Below, piece after piece: positions 8,359 through 16,304 of a DNA stretch of 34,574 nt. The first letter of the stretch is position 1, and each line of letters starts with the position of its first letter. The stretch is taken from the NCBI GenBank assembly GCA_003160215.1, contig PLQW01000150.1, positions 7,301 through 41,874 on the forward strand. Direction: 5' to 3'. The DNA comes from Acidobacteriaceae bacterium (GTDB taxonomy: Bacteria > Acidobacteriota > Terriglobia > Terriglobales > Acidobacteriaceae). Below the pieces are notes generated by a model that searched no databases, was not told the origin of the DNA, and saw only the letters and a program-made list of their open reading frames with translations. A program made the translations under genes and the position numbers.

Positions 8359-8970
8359 ATGGGATGGATTGACAACAGGTTCGAGAAGAATTTTCTGGTC
8401 ACCACGGTCGATTACGTTTTCAACTGGGCGCGCAAGTCGGCGATTTGGCCCATGACGTTCGGCCTCGCCTGCTGCGCGATTGAGATGATCGCCGCTTCCA
8501 CTTCACGTTTCGACATCGCGCGCTTCGGATCGGAGGTATTTCGGCCCAGCCCGCGCCAGAGCGACCTCATGATTGTGGCCGGAACGGTTACGTTGAAGAT
8601 GGCTCCGGTGGTGAAGCGTATCTACGACCAGATGCCCGATCCCAAGTGGTGCATCTCGATGGGCGCTTGCTCGTCGGTCGGTGGCCCGTTCAATACCTAT
8701 GCCGTGCTTCAGGGAGTGGACCGCATTGTGCCCGTGGATGTATACGTCGTGGGCTGCCCACCGCGGCCGGAGAATCTTTTCTATGGGCTGCTGCGCCTGC
8801 AGGACAAGATCGACAAAATGACCATCGCCAAGAAGCCCACCGAAGTTCGTCTGCATGAAAGCATGATGGACGACTTCAAACGGCAGATCCGCATAGCCCA
8901 GACAGCGAGCGAAAATCCAGATCAGCTTGTGCAGCCGGTTGAGAACCGTGTCATCGCGGCCGGCGGCTAA
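8359..8970 (+). CDS. nuoB: NADH-quinone oxidoreductase subunit B (NuoB), stand-alone
   Basis: PSST/NuoB subunit of respiratory complex I, which holds the last Fe-S cluster (N2) that hands electrons to quinone at the membrane arm. The 203-residue product keeps all four N2 ligands: the tandem Cys38-Cys39 in [10 protein letters not shown], Cys104 in [10 protein letters not shown] and Cys133 in [11 protein letters not shown], with the same 65- and 29-residue spacings as E. coli Nuo[18 protein letters not shown] is the usual quinone-site region. The start is clear: ATG behind GGGAGAAGG. Unusually, no other nuo gene lies beside it. A lone nuoB suggests either a scattered complex I or an additional paralogue. 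A hydrogenase small subunit is unlikely, given length and motifs. Confidence 0.92.
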   Translation: MGWIDNRFEKNFLVTTVDYVFNWARKSAIWPMTFGLACCAIEMIAASTSRFDIARFGSEVFRPSPRQSDLMIVAGTVTLKMAPVVKRIYDQMPDPKWCISMGACSSVGGPFNTYAVLQGVDRIVPVDVYVVGCPPRPENLFYGLLRLQDKIDKMTIAKKPTEVRLHESMMDDFKRQIRIAQTASENPDQLVQPVENRVIAAGG

Positions 8971-9039
8971 CTATTGCGAGCGAGCTGTGCCGTCCCGTCC
9001 CTGGCTTCGCCCGGATAGGTGCACTCTGAATCGGTTGTG

Positions 9040-9471
9040 CTAGCGGCACTTGACTACGCGCCCGGTTTTGCCCCGTGTAAGGGTAAGGGCTTCCGGCGCC
9101 TGTTCCTTGTCGGCAAGCATGATTTCCAGCCGCATGGTGTCGCCATCAATACTGCCCTTGTAAATGGCAGGGAGATCGCGGGGTGGATTGTCACGGTTGA
9201 TGGGCCCACCGCGCTCCGGAGTGTAAGTCCCGCGCGCCGCGAATTCTCCTTTTGCATTGGCCCTGATCGGTTCCAGCATGTTCCCGTGCGCACAATCGAA
9301 TTCCAAGGTAGCGCCTTGGGGGGTAACTTCCATGCTGACGTGATTGCCGCCCCACACGTCGGGCGATGCACTCGTGTCCTGCCCCCGCTGCAGGTCCGTT
9401 GCCGGCGCACTCGCCAACATGAGAGCGCCAGTGAGCACGACTAAGAGAGTGCCAATCCAATGCAGTTTCAT
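9040..9471 (-). CDS. Secreted protein of unknown function
   Basis: 143 residues from ATG 9471, which has AAGGAG 9 bases upstream; the frame is open further upstream but that part has no support. The N terminus (MKLHWIGTLLVVLTGALMLASA) is a signal peptide. The mature part contains two cysteines (DCAHGNM and VVKCR) that could pair, and alternating polar/hydrophobic segments (HVSMEVTPQGATLEFDC, YKGSIDGDTMRLEIML) suggesting a small beta-barrel. The pattern 'NDPPRDLPAIYKGSIDGDTM' looks like proteins that describe a solute or ligand response, but I do not recognise a named family. It lies opposite the adjacent plus-strand genes, so it is probably its own transcript. Confidence 0.7.
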   Translation of the reverse strand: MKLHWIGTLLVVLTGALMLASAPATDLQRGQDTSASPDVWGGNHVSMEVTPQGATLEFDCAHGNMLEPIRANAKGEFAARGTYTPERGGPINRDNPPRDLPAIYKGSIDGDTMRLEIMLADKEQAPEALTLTRGKTGRVVKCR

Positions 9472-9625
9472 TCGATGCCGCTCCTTTGCCCTCGCCACGA
9501 AAGCCAGCCTCCATTTTAGACCCCTCGGCTGGCAGCTTCGGCACACACAAGCCCTGGATTCCCTGCGACGCTGCAGGGCGTCTTAGCATCTCCTAGCTGA
9601 TACGTCGCATATCGAGGAACCAAGC

Positions 9626-9847
9626 ATGTATCATTACGATCCCAAGACCGCATTGGAAGAGCTGAACGAAGAGGCGGTGCTACCCAACCCGGTTCGGGTG
9701 CGCGATATGATGCTGAGAGCGCATCTCGATGCCGATCATTCGCTGGAGTACAACCGGCTGTTCGTCGAATACCAGAAGGGCTTCGGCGAGTTGCAGGAAC
9801 TCGGGCGACAGTTGCTGGAAGGACTAGCCGGACCGCGCAAGAGATAA
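9626..9847 (+). CDS. Small acidic helical protein, unknown function
   Basis: 73 residues (MYHYDPKTALEELNEEAV...) starting behind GAGGAA, 7 bases upstream of the ATG. There is no signal peptide or membrane segment. The composition (Glu/Leu/Arg rich, with LEYNRLFVEYQKGFGELQELGRQLLEGL) predicts mostly alpha-helix. It sits 31 bases before the dienelactone hydrolase gene on the same strand and may share its transcript. No family recognised. Confidence 0.6.
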   Translation: MYHYDPKTALEELNEEAVLPNPVRVRDMMLRAHLDADHSLEYNRLFVEYQKGFGELQELGRQLLEGLAGPRKR

Positions 9848-9878
9848 GAAGAAGTCAATCATTAGCCGAGGAGAGCGC

Positions 9879-10625
9879 ATGAAACTCTGGTTGCTGTTGG
9901 GCTCGATTTGCCTGTTTACGGTGGCGGCGTTTGCGGCGGAATCGCGCAACGTCTCGTACAAAAGCGGCGATGAGACGGTGAATGCAGTGATGTACACGCC
10001 TCAGGGCAACGGACCGTTTCCTGCACTGGTAGTAATCCATGAGTGGTGGGGGCTGAACGACTGGGTGAAGGAGCAGGCATCGAAGCTGGCCGATCAGGGA
10101 TATGTTACGCTGGCCATCGATTTGTACCGCGGAAAGGTAGCCTCGACCCCCGACGAGGCGCACGAGATCATGCGGGGTGTGCCCGAAGACCGGGCCAATC
10201 GCGATCTGCTGGCGGCAAGCAGCTATCTACGCGCGCAGAAAAATGTCGATCCCAAGCGCGTCGGCTCAATTGGATGGTGCATGGGCGGAGGCTATTCCCT
10301 CGATCTCGCGCTGAACGATCCTAAGCTAAAGGCTGCGGTCATCAATTATGGCCATCTTGCGGCCGACGATGCCACGCTGAAAAAAATCAATGCGCCAATC
10401 CTCGGCATCTTCGGCGGACAAGATCGCGGTATTCCGCCGGCGGACGTAAACAAGTTCGAGGCACAGCTCAAGGCGCTGGGCAAGACGGTCGAGATCCATA
10501 TCTTCCCCGACGCAGGACACGCGTTCGAGAATCCAGACAACAAACAGGGATATCGGGCGGATGACGCGGCCCAAGCCTGGAAGCTGACCGTTGACTTCCT
10601 GGCGAAGAACCTGAAGTCGAAATGA
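9879..10625 (+). CDS. Exported dienelactone hydrolase family protein
   Basis: Alpha/beta-hydrolase of the dienelactone hydrolase (DLH) family, 248 residues, preceded by a GAGGAG ribosome site. Residues 1-20 are a signal peptide (MKLWLLLGSICLFTVAAFAA), so it probably works in the periplasm. The DLH residues are present: Glu55 in VVIHEWWG, nucleophile Cys134 in GWCMGGG, Asp182 in FGGQDRGIP and His214 in DAGHAFEN. Family members hydrolyse lactones or esters. The natural substrate is unknown, and export argues against the classical cytosolic chlorocatechol role. Its stop overlaps the start of the following small gene (ATGA), so the two are translationally coupled. Confidence 0.87.
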   Translation: MKLWLLLGSICLFTVAAFAAESRNVSYKSGDETVNAVMYTPQGNGPFPALVVIHEWWGLNDWVKEQASKLADQGYVTLAIDLYRGKVASTPDEAHEIMRGVPEDRANRDLLAASSYLRAQKNVDPKRVGSIGWCMGGGYSLDLALNDPKLKAAVINYGHLAADDATLKKINAPILGIFGGQDRGIPPADVNKFEAQLKALGKTVEIHIFPDAGHAFENPDNKQGYRADDAAQAWKLTVDFLAKNLKSK

Positions 10626-10804
10626 CGAGGTTGAATCCAGGGTTGCGATACCGGAAACGCCTGCTATGGATGCTGCTGGGGGTGGTTCTCGCGTCGGCGC
10701 TGTGGGTGCTGAAGGTGGAGCTTACCTACGAGCGGAACGTGAGAGGTATGCCTACGAACTTCCAGTTGCGGACGCACGGGAGACCGTACAACTGGAAAGC
10801 GTAG
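10622..10804 (+). CDS. One-helix membrane peptide coupled to the dienelactone hydrolase gene
   Basis: 60 residues, starting at an ATG that shares ATGA with the stop of the upstream hydrolase gene. A basic N terminus (TRLNPGLRYRKR) precedes one hydrophobic helix (LLWMLLGVVLASALWVL), then a short charged tail. The gene ends seven bases before the convergent thiolase gene. Coupling suggests a partner of the exported hydrolase, for instance a membrane anchor, but this is inference. It is short enough that it could also be non-functional. Confidence 0.55.
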   Translation: MTRLNPGLRYRKRLLWMLLGVVLASALWVLKVELTYERNVRGMPTNFQLRTHGRPYNWKA

Positions 10805-10811
10805 AAATGGA

Positions 10812-12017
10812 TTATACGCGTTCCAGGATCATGGCGATGCCCTGGCCAACGCCGATGCACATGGTGCACAGGGCGTAGCGCCCGCCAGTGCGTTGCAGGT
10901 GTCGTACCGCGGTTGTTACCAGTCGGCCTCCGCTGGCGCCTAGGGGATGGCCAATCGAAATTGCTCCGCCATTTGGGTTCACGTGCGGAGCGTCATCCGC
11001 AATTCCCAGGTCGCGAAGCACGGCGAGCGCTTGCGAGGCGAATGCCTCGTTCAATTCGATCACGTCCATGTCCGAGAGGCTCAGGTTAGTCAGCGCCAAC
11101 GCCTTGCGGGCCGCTGGAGCAGGTCCCATCCCCATAATGCGCGGCGCCACACCCGCTGCCGCCGAGGCAACCACGCGCGCTCTCGGCGTGAGGCCGTAGC
11201 GATTCACGGCTTGCTCGGAGGCCAGCAACAGCGCGCACGCGCCATCGTTGATGCCAGCTGCGTTTCCTGCCGTGATCGTGCCCCCAGGTTTCACGATCGG
11301 CTTCAACGCAGCCAGCGCTTCGAGGGTGGTGTCGGGACGTGGATGCTCATCCTGGTCTACGATGACGGGCACACCTTTGCGTCCAGGAATCGTGACCGAA
11401 ACGATCTCTTCCGCGAGAGCGCCACTCTTGATGGCAGCCGCTGTGCGCTGCTGGCTGCGATAGGCAAACGCGTCCTGGTCCTGTCGCGAGATACCGAACT
11501 CCTCAGCAACGTTCTCGGCAGTTTCCGGCATGGAGTCCACACCGTACTGGGCTTTCATCAGGGGATTCACGAAGCGCCAGCCGATGGTGGTGTCTTCCAC
11601 CTTCATGCTGCGGGAGAAAGCAGCATCGGACTTCGCCATGACAAACGGCGCGCGTGACATGCTCTCCACCCCGCCGGCAATCGCCAGGGAAATCTCTCCG
11701 GTCTTGATGGCTCGCGCGGCGACGGAAACGGTGTCCATGCTGGAGCCACATAACCGATTCACGGTTGTGCCAGGAATGCTTTGCGGAAGGCCGGCGAGCA
11801 ACAGCGCCATGCGCGCGACGTTGCGGTTGTCTTCTCCGGCCTGATTCGCGCATCCCAGAATTACATCGTCAAGCGCACTCCAATCCACGGAGGAGTTGCG
11901 CTGAACCAGGGCCTTGAGCGGAATCGCCGCGAGATCGTCGGTGCGGACAGAGGAGAGCGTCCCGCCGTAGCGGCCGAAGGGAGTCCGGATTGCGTCACAG
12001 ATGAAGGCATTCGACAT
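10812..12017 (-). CDS. pcaF: Thiolase, 3-oxoadipyl-CoA thiolase-like
   Basis: Cytosolic thiolase (401 residues) that cleaves or forms a 3-oxoacyl-CoA. Active-site residues are all present: Cys90 in VNRLCGSSMD, His357 in NPNGGAISIGHPLGASGGR and Cys387 in ALCTMCIGVGQG. The N terminus RTPFGRYGGTLSSVRTDDLAAIPLKAL closely follows the PcaF/PaaJ signature, suggesting 3-oxoadipyl-CoA (beta-ketoadipate or phenylacetate pathway) as substrate. Generic acetyl-CoA acetyltransferases share the fold, so substrate assignment is moderate. No other aromatic-degradation gene is adjacent except the convergent dienelactone hydrolase, whose family also occurs in that pathway; its signal peptide argues against a direct link. 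Confidence 0.85.
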   Translation of the reverse strand: MSNAFICDAIRTPFGRYGGTLSSVRTDDLAAIPLKALVQRNSSVDWSALDDVILGCANQAGEDNRNVARMALLLAGLPQSIPGTTVNRLCGSSMDTVSVAARAIKTGEISLAIAGGVESMSRAPFVMAKSDAAFSRSMKVEDTTIGWRFVNPLMKAQYGVDSMPETAENVAEEFGISRQDQDAFAYRSQQRTAAAIKSGALAEEIVSVTIPGRKGVPVIVDQDEHPRPDTTLEALAALKPIVKPGGTITAGNAAGINDGACALLLASEQAVNRYGLTPRARVVASAAAGVAPRIMGMGPAPAARKALALTNLSLSDMDVIELNEAFASQALAVLRDLGIADDAPHVNPNGGAISIGHPLGASGGRLVTTAVRHLQRTGGRYALCTMCIGVGQGIAMILERV

Positions 12018-12464
12018 TCGGTAAGACCTGTGTGTTCAACCATGATAACTTGAACGAACGTGCTGGCGGTTTGCCGGGGTGAGATAACGGGAAGGGAAGC
12101 ACGCAAAACCGGCGCGTGATGGGGATCCCGGCTGCGCGGCTGAATGGCTGCGGTTCATCCCATCGTGCGTCGCCCACGTTAGTTCTTACACAGACTCAGG
12201 CAGGGTGGCTCTCTAGAGCGATTCCAGAGTGGCTGTAGCTCGGGTAGTGCGGGCCTTCAGGCCCGCGTTAAGAGAGCGCCCGCACAATTATTGGCTGAAG
12301 CGATTCTTGTTCTCGCCCTTGGACGCGGGCCTGAAGGCCCGCACTACCCGAACCAGCGGATACACCAATCCTGGAACCGCGCTAGTTGTTCTAGTGTCCA
12401 AGTGCTTTCCCAAGGTTTGAACTGGGTGTAAGCTTCTTACTCCCGCGGAGCGGACTAACGAATC
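12018..12464. other. 447-base intergenic stretch, no gene; holds a REP doublet
   Basis: No coding region is supported. The 63-codon frame at 12229-12420 is a by-product of the REP palindromes. The left part must hold the thiolase promoter (minus strand), but no clear -35/-10 pair was picked out. The right part includes the presumed leader of the DUF4239 gene. Confidence 0.6.
12241..12350. repeat. REP-like doublet: two 28-bp copies in inverted orientation
   Basis: Bases 12241-12268 and 12323-12350 are exact reverse complements over 28 bp, separated by 54 bp. Each copy contains the palindrome GCGGGCCTTCAGGCCCGC, and the outer ends read CGGGTAGT/ACTACCCG. This REP-spacer-REP arrangement is typical of REPIN/BIME units moved by RAYT transposases. 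No RAYT gene is in the window. Related copies occur at 26595-26617 and at 27371-27411, where the flank beyond the palindrome is also conserved. Confidence 0.85.
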
Positions 12465-13226
12465 GTGCTAAGTAACATTCTCATCATCATCGGCTGCGTG
12501 GTTGCGGCGACCCTGTTTCTGTTCCTCGTGACTCGTACCTCCGCGGCGCATGCGCGCAAGGAGTCAAACGACTTTACCGGCGCGGTTGTTGCCGTTATCG
12601 GCACCACCTACGCGGTTATTCTGGCTTTCACGCTGGCCGGCGTCTGGGCAATGTCTCAACAGGCCCAGGCCAACGAAGAGCAGGAGGCCAATGCGCTAGT
12701 GAACGTCTTCCGCATTGCCAGCCAACTGAAGGACCCGAACGCAAGAGCCATCCAGGAGCTGTGCGTGCGCTACGTCGACAATGCTTTGCAGCGGGAGTGG
12801 CCCGCTATGTTGAAGCAACAGCTGCCGCCGGAAGGCGGGGAGATCATCAACCAGCTCTGGAAGCTGGCGGGCGAGAGTCAGGCACATGCGCAACCCGACG
12901 CCATCGCCGCCTACCAACTCATGGAGGAGCTACGAGGATTGACCCAATACCGCCGCATTCGTGCCATGCAGGTCCGCGAAGCCCTGCCCGGCATTCTCTG
13001 GGCGGTCCTGGTTGTGGGAGGCATCATCACCGTTGCGTCGTCTTGCTTCTTTGGAGTGCCGAATTTCCGCTTTCACTTGTTGCAAGTGCTGGTACTCAGC
13101 TTCTTGATCGCATTAGTATTGGTGGCCATAGCCGACATTGATCAGCCCTATCAGGGCCAGGTGACAGTCGCTCCGCAAGGGTTCCAGTTCGCTGCCAGCA
13201 CGCTCCACAACCTGCCCAGCCCTTAG
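12465..13226 (+). CDS. DUF4239-like integral membrane protein
   Basis: 253 residues starting at GTG 12465 (MLSNILIIIGCVVAATLFLF), with no strong ribosome site. Two N-terminal helices (about 4-22 and 36-62, the latter in VVAVIGTTYAVILAFTLAGVW) and two C-terminal helices (about 170-190 and 197-215) flank a soluble helical segment. The layout and the FTGAVVAVIGTTYAVILAF motif fit the DUF4239/bestrophin-like group found in many bacteria. Function is not established; an ion channel-like role has been discussed for distant relatives. It ends exactly where copy B of the 35-bp repeat begins. No operon partners. Confidence 0.75.
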   Translation: MLSNILIIIGCVVAATLFLFLVTRTSAAHARKESNDFTGAVVAVIGTTYAVILAFTLAGVWAMSQQAQANEEQEANALVNVFRIASQLKDPNARAIQELCVRYVDNALQREWPAMLKQQLPPEGGEIINQLWKLAGESQAHAQPDAIAAYQLMEELRGLTQYRRIRAMQVREALPGILWAVLVVGGIITVASSCFFGVPNFRFHLLQVLVLSFLIALVLVAIADIDQPYQGQVTVAPQGFQFAASTLHNLPSP

Positions 13227-13227
13227 C

Positions 13228-13262
13228 CAGTTTCAGGGTTGGCGCAGACCGGGTAGAGCCAG
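13228..13262 (+). repeat. Dispersed 35-bp repeat (copy B)
   Basis: It differs from copy A (2388-2422) at two positions only. It begins one base after the DUF4239 stop codon. It lacks the hairpin that follows copy A, since sequence identity ends after GAGCCAG. Confidence 0.75.
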
Positions 13263-13438
13263 AGAGAAACGTTGGTCTCCTGGCCGGGCCTGGTCCTGCT
13301 CCACCGCACCTTTGCCGCTGCCTTCGTCACGAGTGTTCGGTACATTGTTGGACATGATTTCTCCTGACATAGATGAAGGACGAGCGAAGGATGTTGTCTT
13401 ACAAACTTACTAAGCGATGCCGGCCGCTTATTTTATCT

Positions 13439-13617
13439 TGTCATCCCGACCGAGCCCGCTTCAGCGGGTGAGTGGAGGGAGCCTGCTGTTCTCTGCTGTC
13501 CGCCGCACCGGTTGCAAGCGGCTTCAACTCTCGCGGTTGTCTTACTGACCACTAGCCACTGACCACTGTTCTTGCAGGCCCCTCCACTCGGACTGAAGTC
13601 CTCGGTCGGGATGACAA
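13439..13617. repeat. Inverted pair of GTCATCCCGA repeats enclosing a heptamer array
   Basis: The left arm 13439-13480 (TGTCATCCCGACCGAG... ending AGTGGAGGG) and the right arm 13574-13617 are imperfect reverse complements of about 40 bp, with an inner TTCAG core. A third copy in the left-arm orientation lies at 16885-16930. This is a dispersed family seen only in non-coding DNA here. Confidence 0.7.
13544..13571 (+). repeat. Heptamer tandem array ACTGACC-type, 4 units
   Basis: Four consecutive 7-mers: ACTGACC, ACTAGCC, ACTGACC, ACTGTTC. The first three bases are invariant. Confidence 0.7.
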
Positions 13618-13639
13618 CGCATTTCCTATCGTAAGAATG

Positions 13640-13666
13640 AAAAAGCCGGCGATCGTTGCCGGCTTT
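13640..13666 (-). terminator. Rho-independent terminator of the kor operon
   Basis: On the minus strand AAAGCCGGC (13666-13658) pairs with GCCGGCTTT (13650-13642) around a 7-base loop and runs straight into TTTTTCATT. It lies about 20 bases beyond the korC stop, the expected place for the end of the korDABC transcript. Confidence 0.88.
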
Positions 13667-13686
13667 GGTATGAGTTATAAATGAGG

Positions 13687-14283
13687 CTAGTTTTCCAGTG
13701 CTGCTACTGCGACCTCTGATTCTTGCTTCACGATGACTTCCGTGAGTTCCTTGACGCCGTATTCAAATCCCCGGTCGAAGGCTTTCAAATTCAGTTCCCG
13801 GTAAGCCGGAGGCACGGAATCACCCACGGCGTTTCGCAGTGCTTCACGCTCGACTACCTGGGTGATAGCTCCAAAAAATCCGACCATTACGATATTTAGC
13901 ACCATCTTCTTGCCGAGTTCTTCCGCGATGCGGGTTGCAGGGACGCTGTAAACGCGCACTCCCGCCGGCAGCTCGCCAATCCGCACCAGATCTTCCTCGA
14001 TGATGAGCGTGCCCTCGTCCTTGAGTTGCGGGGCGAACAGCCCGTACGCCTCCTGCGACATCACCACCAGGATGTCGGGCCGGGGCACGTAGGGATACAG
14101 CACCGGTGTGTCCGAAAGAATGAGCTGGGCGCTGCAAGCCCCGCCGCGGGCTTCCGGCCCGAAATTCTGCGTCATGGTGGCATAGCCCGGCTGGTAGATG
14201 CAGCCCGCCTTGCCGATGATGATGGCCGACAGGATAACGCCCTGGCCTCCAAATCCTGCGATACGGATCTCGCTTACTGGCAT
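13687..14283 (-). CDS. korC: 2-oxoacid:ferredoxin oxidoreductase, gamma subunit
   Basis: 198-residue gamma subunit of the 2-oxoglutarate (2-oxoacid):ferredoxin oxidoreductase, which oxidatively decarboxylates a 2-oxoacid to its acyl-CoA and reduces ferredoxin in the cytoplasm. The family opening EIRIAGFGGQGVILSAIIIGKAG is at residues 5-27, with NFGPEARGGACSAQLILSD after it. The start overlaps the end of korB by about 10 bases, so translation is coupled. It is the last gene before the terminator at 13640-13666. An additional acidic/valine-rich C terminus (KQESEVAVAALEN) is family-variable. Confidence 0.92.
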   Translation of the reverse strand: MPVSEIRIAGFGGQGVILSAIIIGKAGCIYQPGYATMTQNFGPEARGGACSAQLILSDTPVLYPYVPRPDILVVMSQEAYGLFAPQLKDEGTLIIEEDLVRIGELPAGVRVYSVPATRIAEELGKKMVLNIVMVGFFGAITQVVEREALRNAVGDSVPPAYRELNLKAFDRGFEYGVKELTEVIVKQESEVAVAALEN

Positions 14284-15149
14284 GTACAGGCCTCCGTTTC
14301 CACGTAATCGTCACCCAGAGAATCGAGCAGTTTATCGTGCATGAGACCGCCATAGTCGCTGCGCTCACGATCGACAAACTTGCCGACCGTGATCTCACCA
14401 CTCTTGGTCAATGCAACGTCTTTGGTCGCAGCGCCGTTGCGGATCTTGCTGACTTCCTTGTAGAACTTCATGGTGTCGAGGCCGTCACCCATCTTATTGC
14501 GGCGCTGATACAGGGTTGGACAAGGCGATAGAACCTCGATGAAGCTGAAACCTTTCTTGGCGAACATCTCCTGCATGGAGCGCGCCAGTTGGCGAACGTG
14601 GAACGCCGTCCAGCGGGCCACGTAAACCGCGCCCGCCGCTTCCACCAGATACGGCAAGTTGAACGATGGATCGTACGTCCCATACGGATTGGTCGAGGTA
14701 ATGACGTCGCTTGGCGTCGTCGGGGCTGTCTGTCCGCCAGTCATGGCATAGATCAGGTTATTAATGCAGATTACCTTGATGTCTACGTTACGGCGCGCGG
14801 CGTGAATCAGATGATTGCCGCCGATCGCGAACAGGTCGCCATCGCCGGAGTAAACCACCACGTTCAGCTTGGGGTTCGCCAGCTTCAAGCCGGTGGCGAA
14901 TGGAATGGCGCGGCCGTGCGTGGTGTGGAACGAGTCCTGTTTGACGTAGCCGGCAACGCGTCCGGTGCAGCCGATACCGGAGACAATGGCGACGTTCCTG
15001 GTGTCGATCTTGGCATCGATGAGCGCGTGGGCGAATGAATTGACGCTGGTGCCAATGCCACAACCCGGACACCAGATATGAGGAATGCGGTCCATGCGCA
15101 GGAATTGTTCCACTGGGTTGTGGACGGTCAGTTCGGTCAGTTCGCTCAT
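14274..15149 (-). CDS. korB: 2-oxoacid:ferredoxin oxidoreductase, beta subunit (TPP-binding)
   Basis: 291-residue catalytic beta subunit carrying thiamine diphosphate. WCPGCGIGTSVNSF at residues 26-39 contains the CPGC motif, and GIGCTGRVAGYV and THGRAIPFATGLKLA follow. The TPP/Mg site is GDGDLFAIGGNHL (102-114) through ICINNLIYAMTGGQTAPTTP (128-146). MGDGLDTMKFYKEVS is typical of KorB. The start codon overlaps the korA stop (ATGA), which places the start at 15149. A longer open frame reaching 16481 through korA is caused by the korA frameshift and is not a single protein. Confidence 0.93.
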   Translation of the reverse strand: MSELTELTVHNPVEQFLRMDRIPHIWCPGCGIGTSVNSFAHALIDAKIDTRNVAIVSGIGCTGRVAGYVKQDSFHTTHGRAIPFATGLKLANPKLNVVVYSGDGDLFAIGGNHLIHAARRNVDIKVICINNLIYAMTGGQTAPTTPSDVITSTNPYGTYDPSFNLPYLVEAAGAVYVARWTAFHVRQLARSMQEMFAKKGFSFIEVLSPCPTLYQRRNKMGDGLDTMKFYKEVSKIRNGAATKDVALTKSGEITVGKFVDRERSDYGGLMHDKLLDSLGDDYVETEACTCQ

Positions 15150-16304
15150 CGCGCCACCTCCATGATGGCCTGCAGAATGTCTTCCGGACGGTGTACGCTG
15201 CCTCCGGCGTGCCCAACGAAACGGACGATTGCTTTCCCGGCAGCGGAGCGTTCTACCTCGCGCACCATCTGTCCCAGGTTGAGCTCCACCACGACTATTG
15301 CCTTCACCTTGCCGGCGATTTCCGCAATCTGCTTTTCGGGGAAGGGCCATGCGGTGATGAGACGGAACTTGCCGACTTTCACGCCCTTCTTTCGCTGCCA
15401 ATTCGATGGCACGCTGCGCCACCCGCGAGGTGATGCCGTACGACACCACGACAACCTCGGCGCCCTCGATCTGTTCTTCCTCGAACAGAGTGATCTTGTC
15501 GACATTCTTCTTGATCTTGTCCTGTAGCCGCCTTATCAGCTTGTCCTGCGTGGCGGGCGTCATGTCAGGATAGCCGCGCTCGTCGTGGGTCAAGCCGGTA
15601 ACGTGGACGTTGTAGCCTTCGCCCGTCCGCGGCATGTCGGGCACCAGATCTTCACGCGGGTGGAAGGCGAGAAACTCGTCTGGGGGAAGGGTCGTGTAGC
15701 GGCGCGGGGTGACCTCAATCTGCTCGGGCGGAGGAATCACGACCTTCTCCGTCATGTGCCCGACTACCTCGTCCATCATCACAAACACCGGGCAGCGATA
15801 CTGCTCGGCATAATTGAATGCCGTAACGGTCAGGTCGAAGCACTCTTGCGGCGAATTGGGGCACAGCGCGATCACTTCATAATCGCCGTGCGAGCCCCAG
15901 CGCACCTGCATCATGTCGGCTTGAGCGGGCAGGGTCGGCAATCCGGTGGAAGGTCCGCCGCGCTGCACGTCCACGAAGACGCACGGAGTTTCCGTCATGA
16001 CCGCCAGGCCAATGTGCTCCATCATCAAGGAGAATCCGGGGCCGGAAGTCACGGTGAAGGCCTTGGCTCCGCCCCAAACCGCCCCTTGTATGGCGATGGA
16101 AGCCGCGAGTTCATCTTCCATCTGAATGAAGGTGCCGCCCACGGTTGGCACGCGCGCGGCAAAGCGTTCCACGACTTCGGTGGAGGGCGTGATGGGATAA
16201 CCCGCGGAAAAACGCGCGCCCGCGGCCAGTGCGCCTTCGCAGCAAGAGTGGTCGCCGTCAAGAAAATGAGTGCCGGTCATGACACCGGCGGCTTCAGCGT
16301 GCAT
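15146..16304 (-). pseudogene. korA: 2-oxoacid:ferredoxin oxidoreductase, alpha subunit, with one-base frameshift
   Basis: Alpha subunit (about 385 residues once corrected). It starts at ATG 16304 with a perfect AAGGAGG six bases upstream. THFLDGDHSCCEGALAAGARFSAGYPITPSTEV opens the pyrimidine-binding domain, followed by QMEDELAASIAIQGA, TSGPGFSLMMEHIG and the VDVQRGGPSTGLPT motif. At 15384-15386 (CCC on the plus strand) one extra base shifts the frame after AIELAAKEG. The correct ending resumes in the next frame as VKVGKFRLITAWPFPEKQI...AGKAIVRFVGHAGGSVHRPEDILQAIMEVAR, with its stop overlapping korB. The rest of the operon is intact, so a homopolymer sequencing error is as likely as a true mutation. 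Confidence 0.88.

Larger units (their letters stand above)
13227..13639. other. Repeat-filled intergenic stretch between convergent genes
   Basis: No gene is supported. It contains copy B of the 35-bp repeat, an inverted pair of ~40-bp GTCATCCCGA repeats and a heptamer array. The kor terminator follows. Both flanking genes point into this region, so no promoter is needed here. Confidence 0.6.

Noticed and set aside
10947-11657. 236-codon frame antisense to the thiolase gene
   Set aside because: The thiolase on the other strand has full active-site motifs.
12229-12420. 63-codon frame with LKARTTRTS
   Set aside because: It is a translation of the REP doublet, a common false call.
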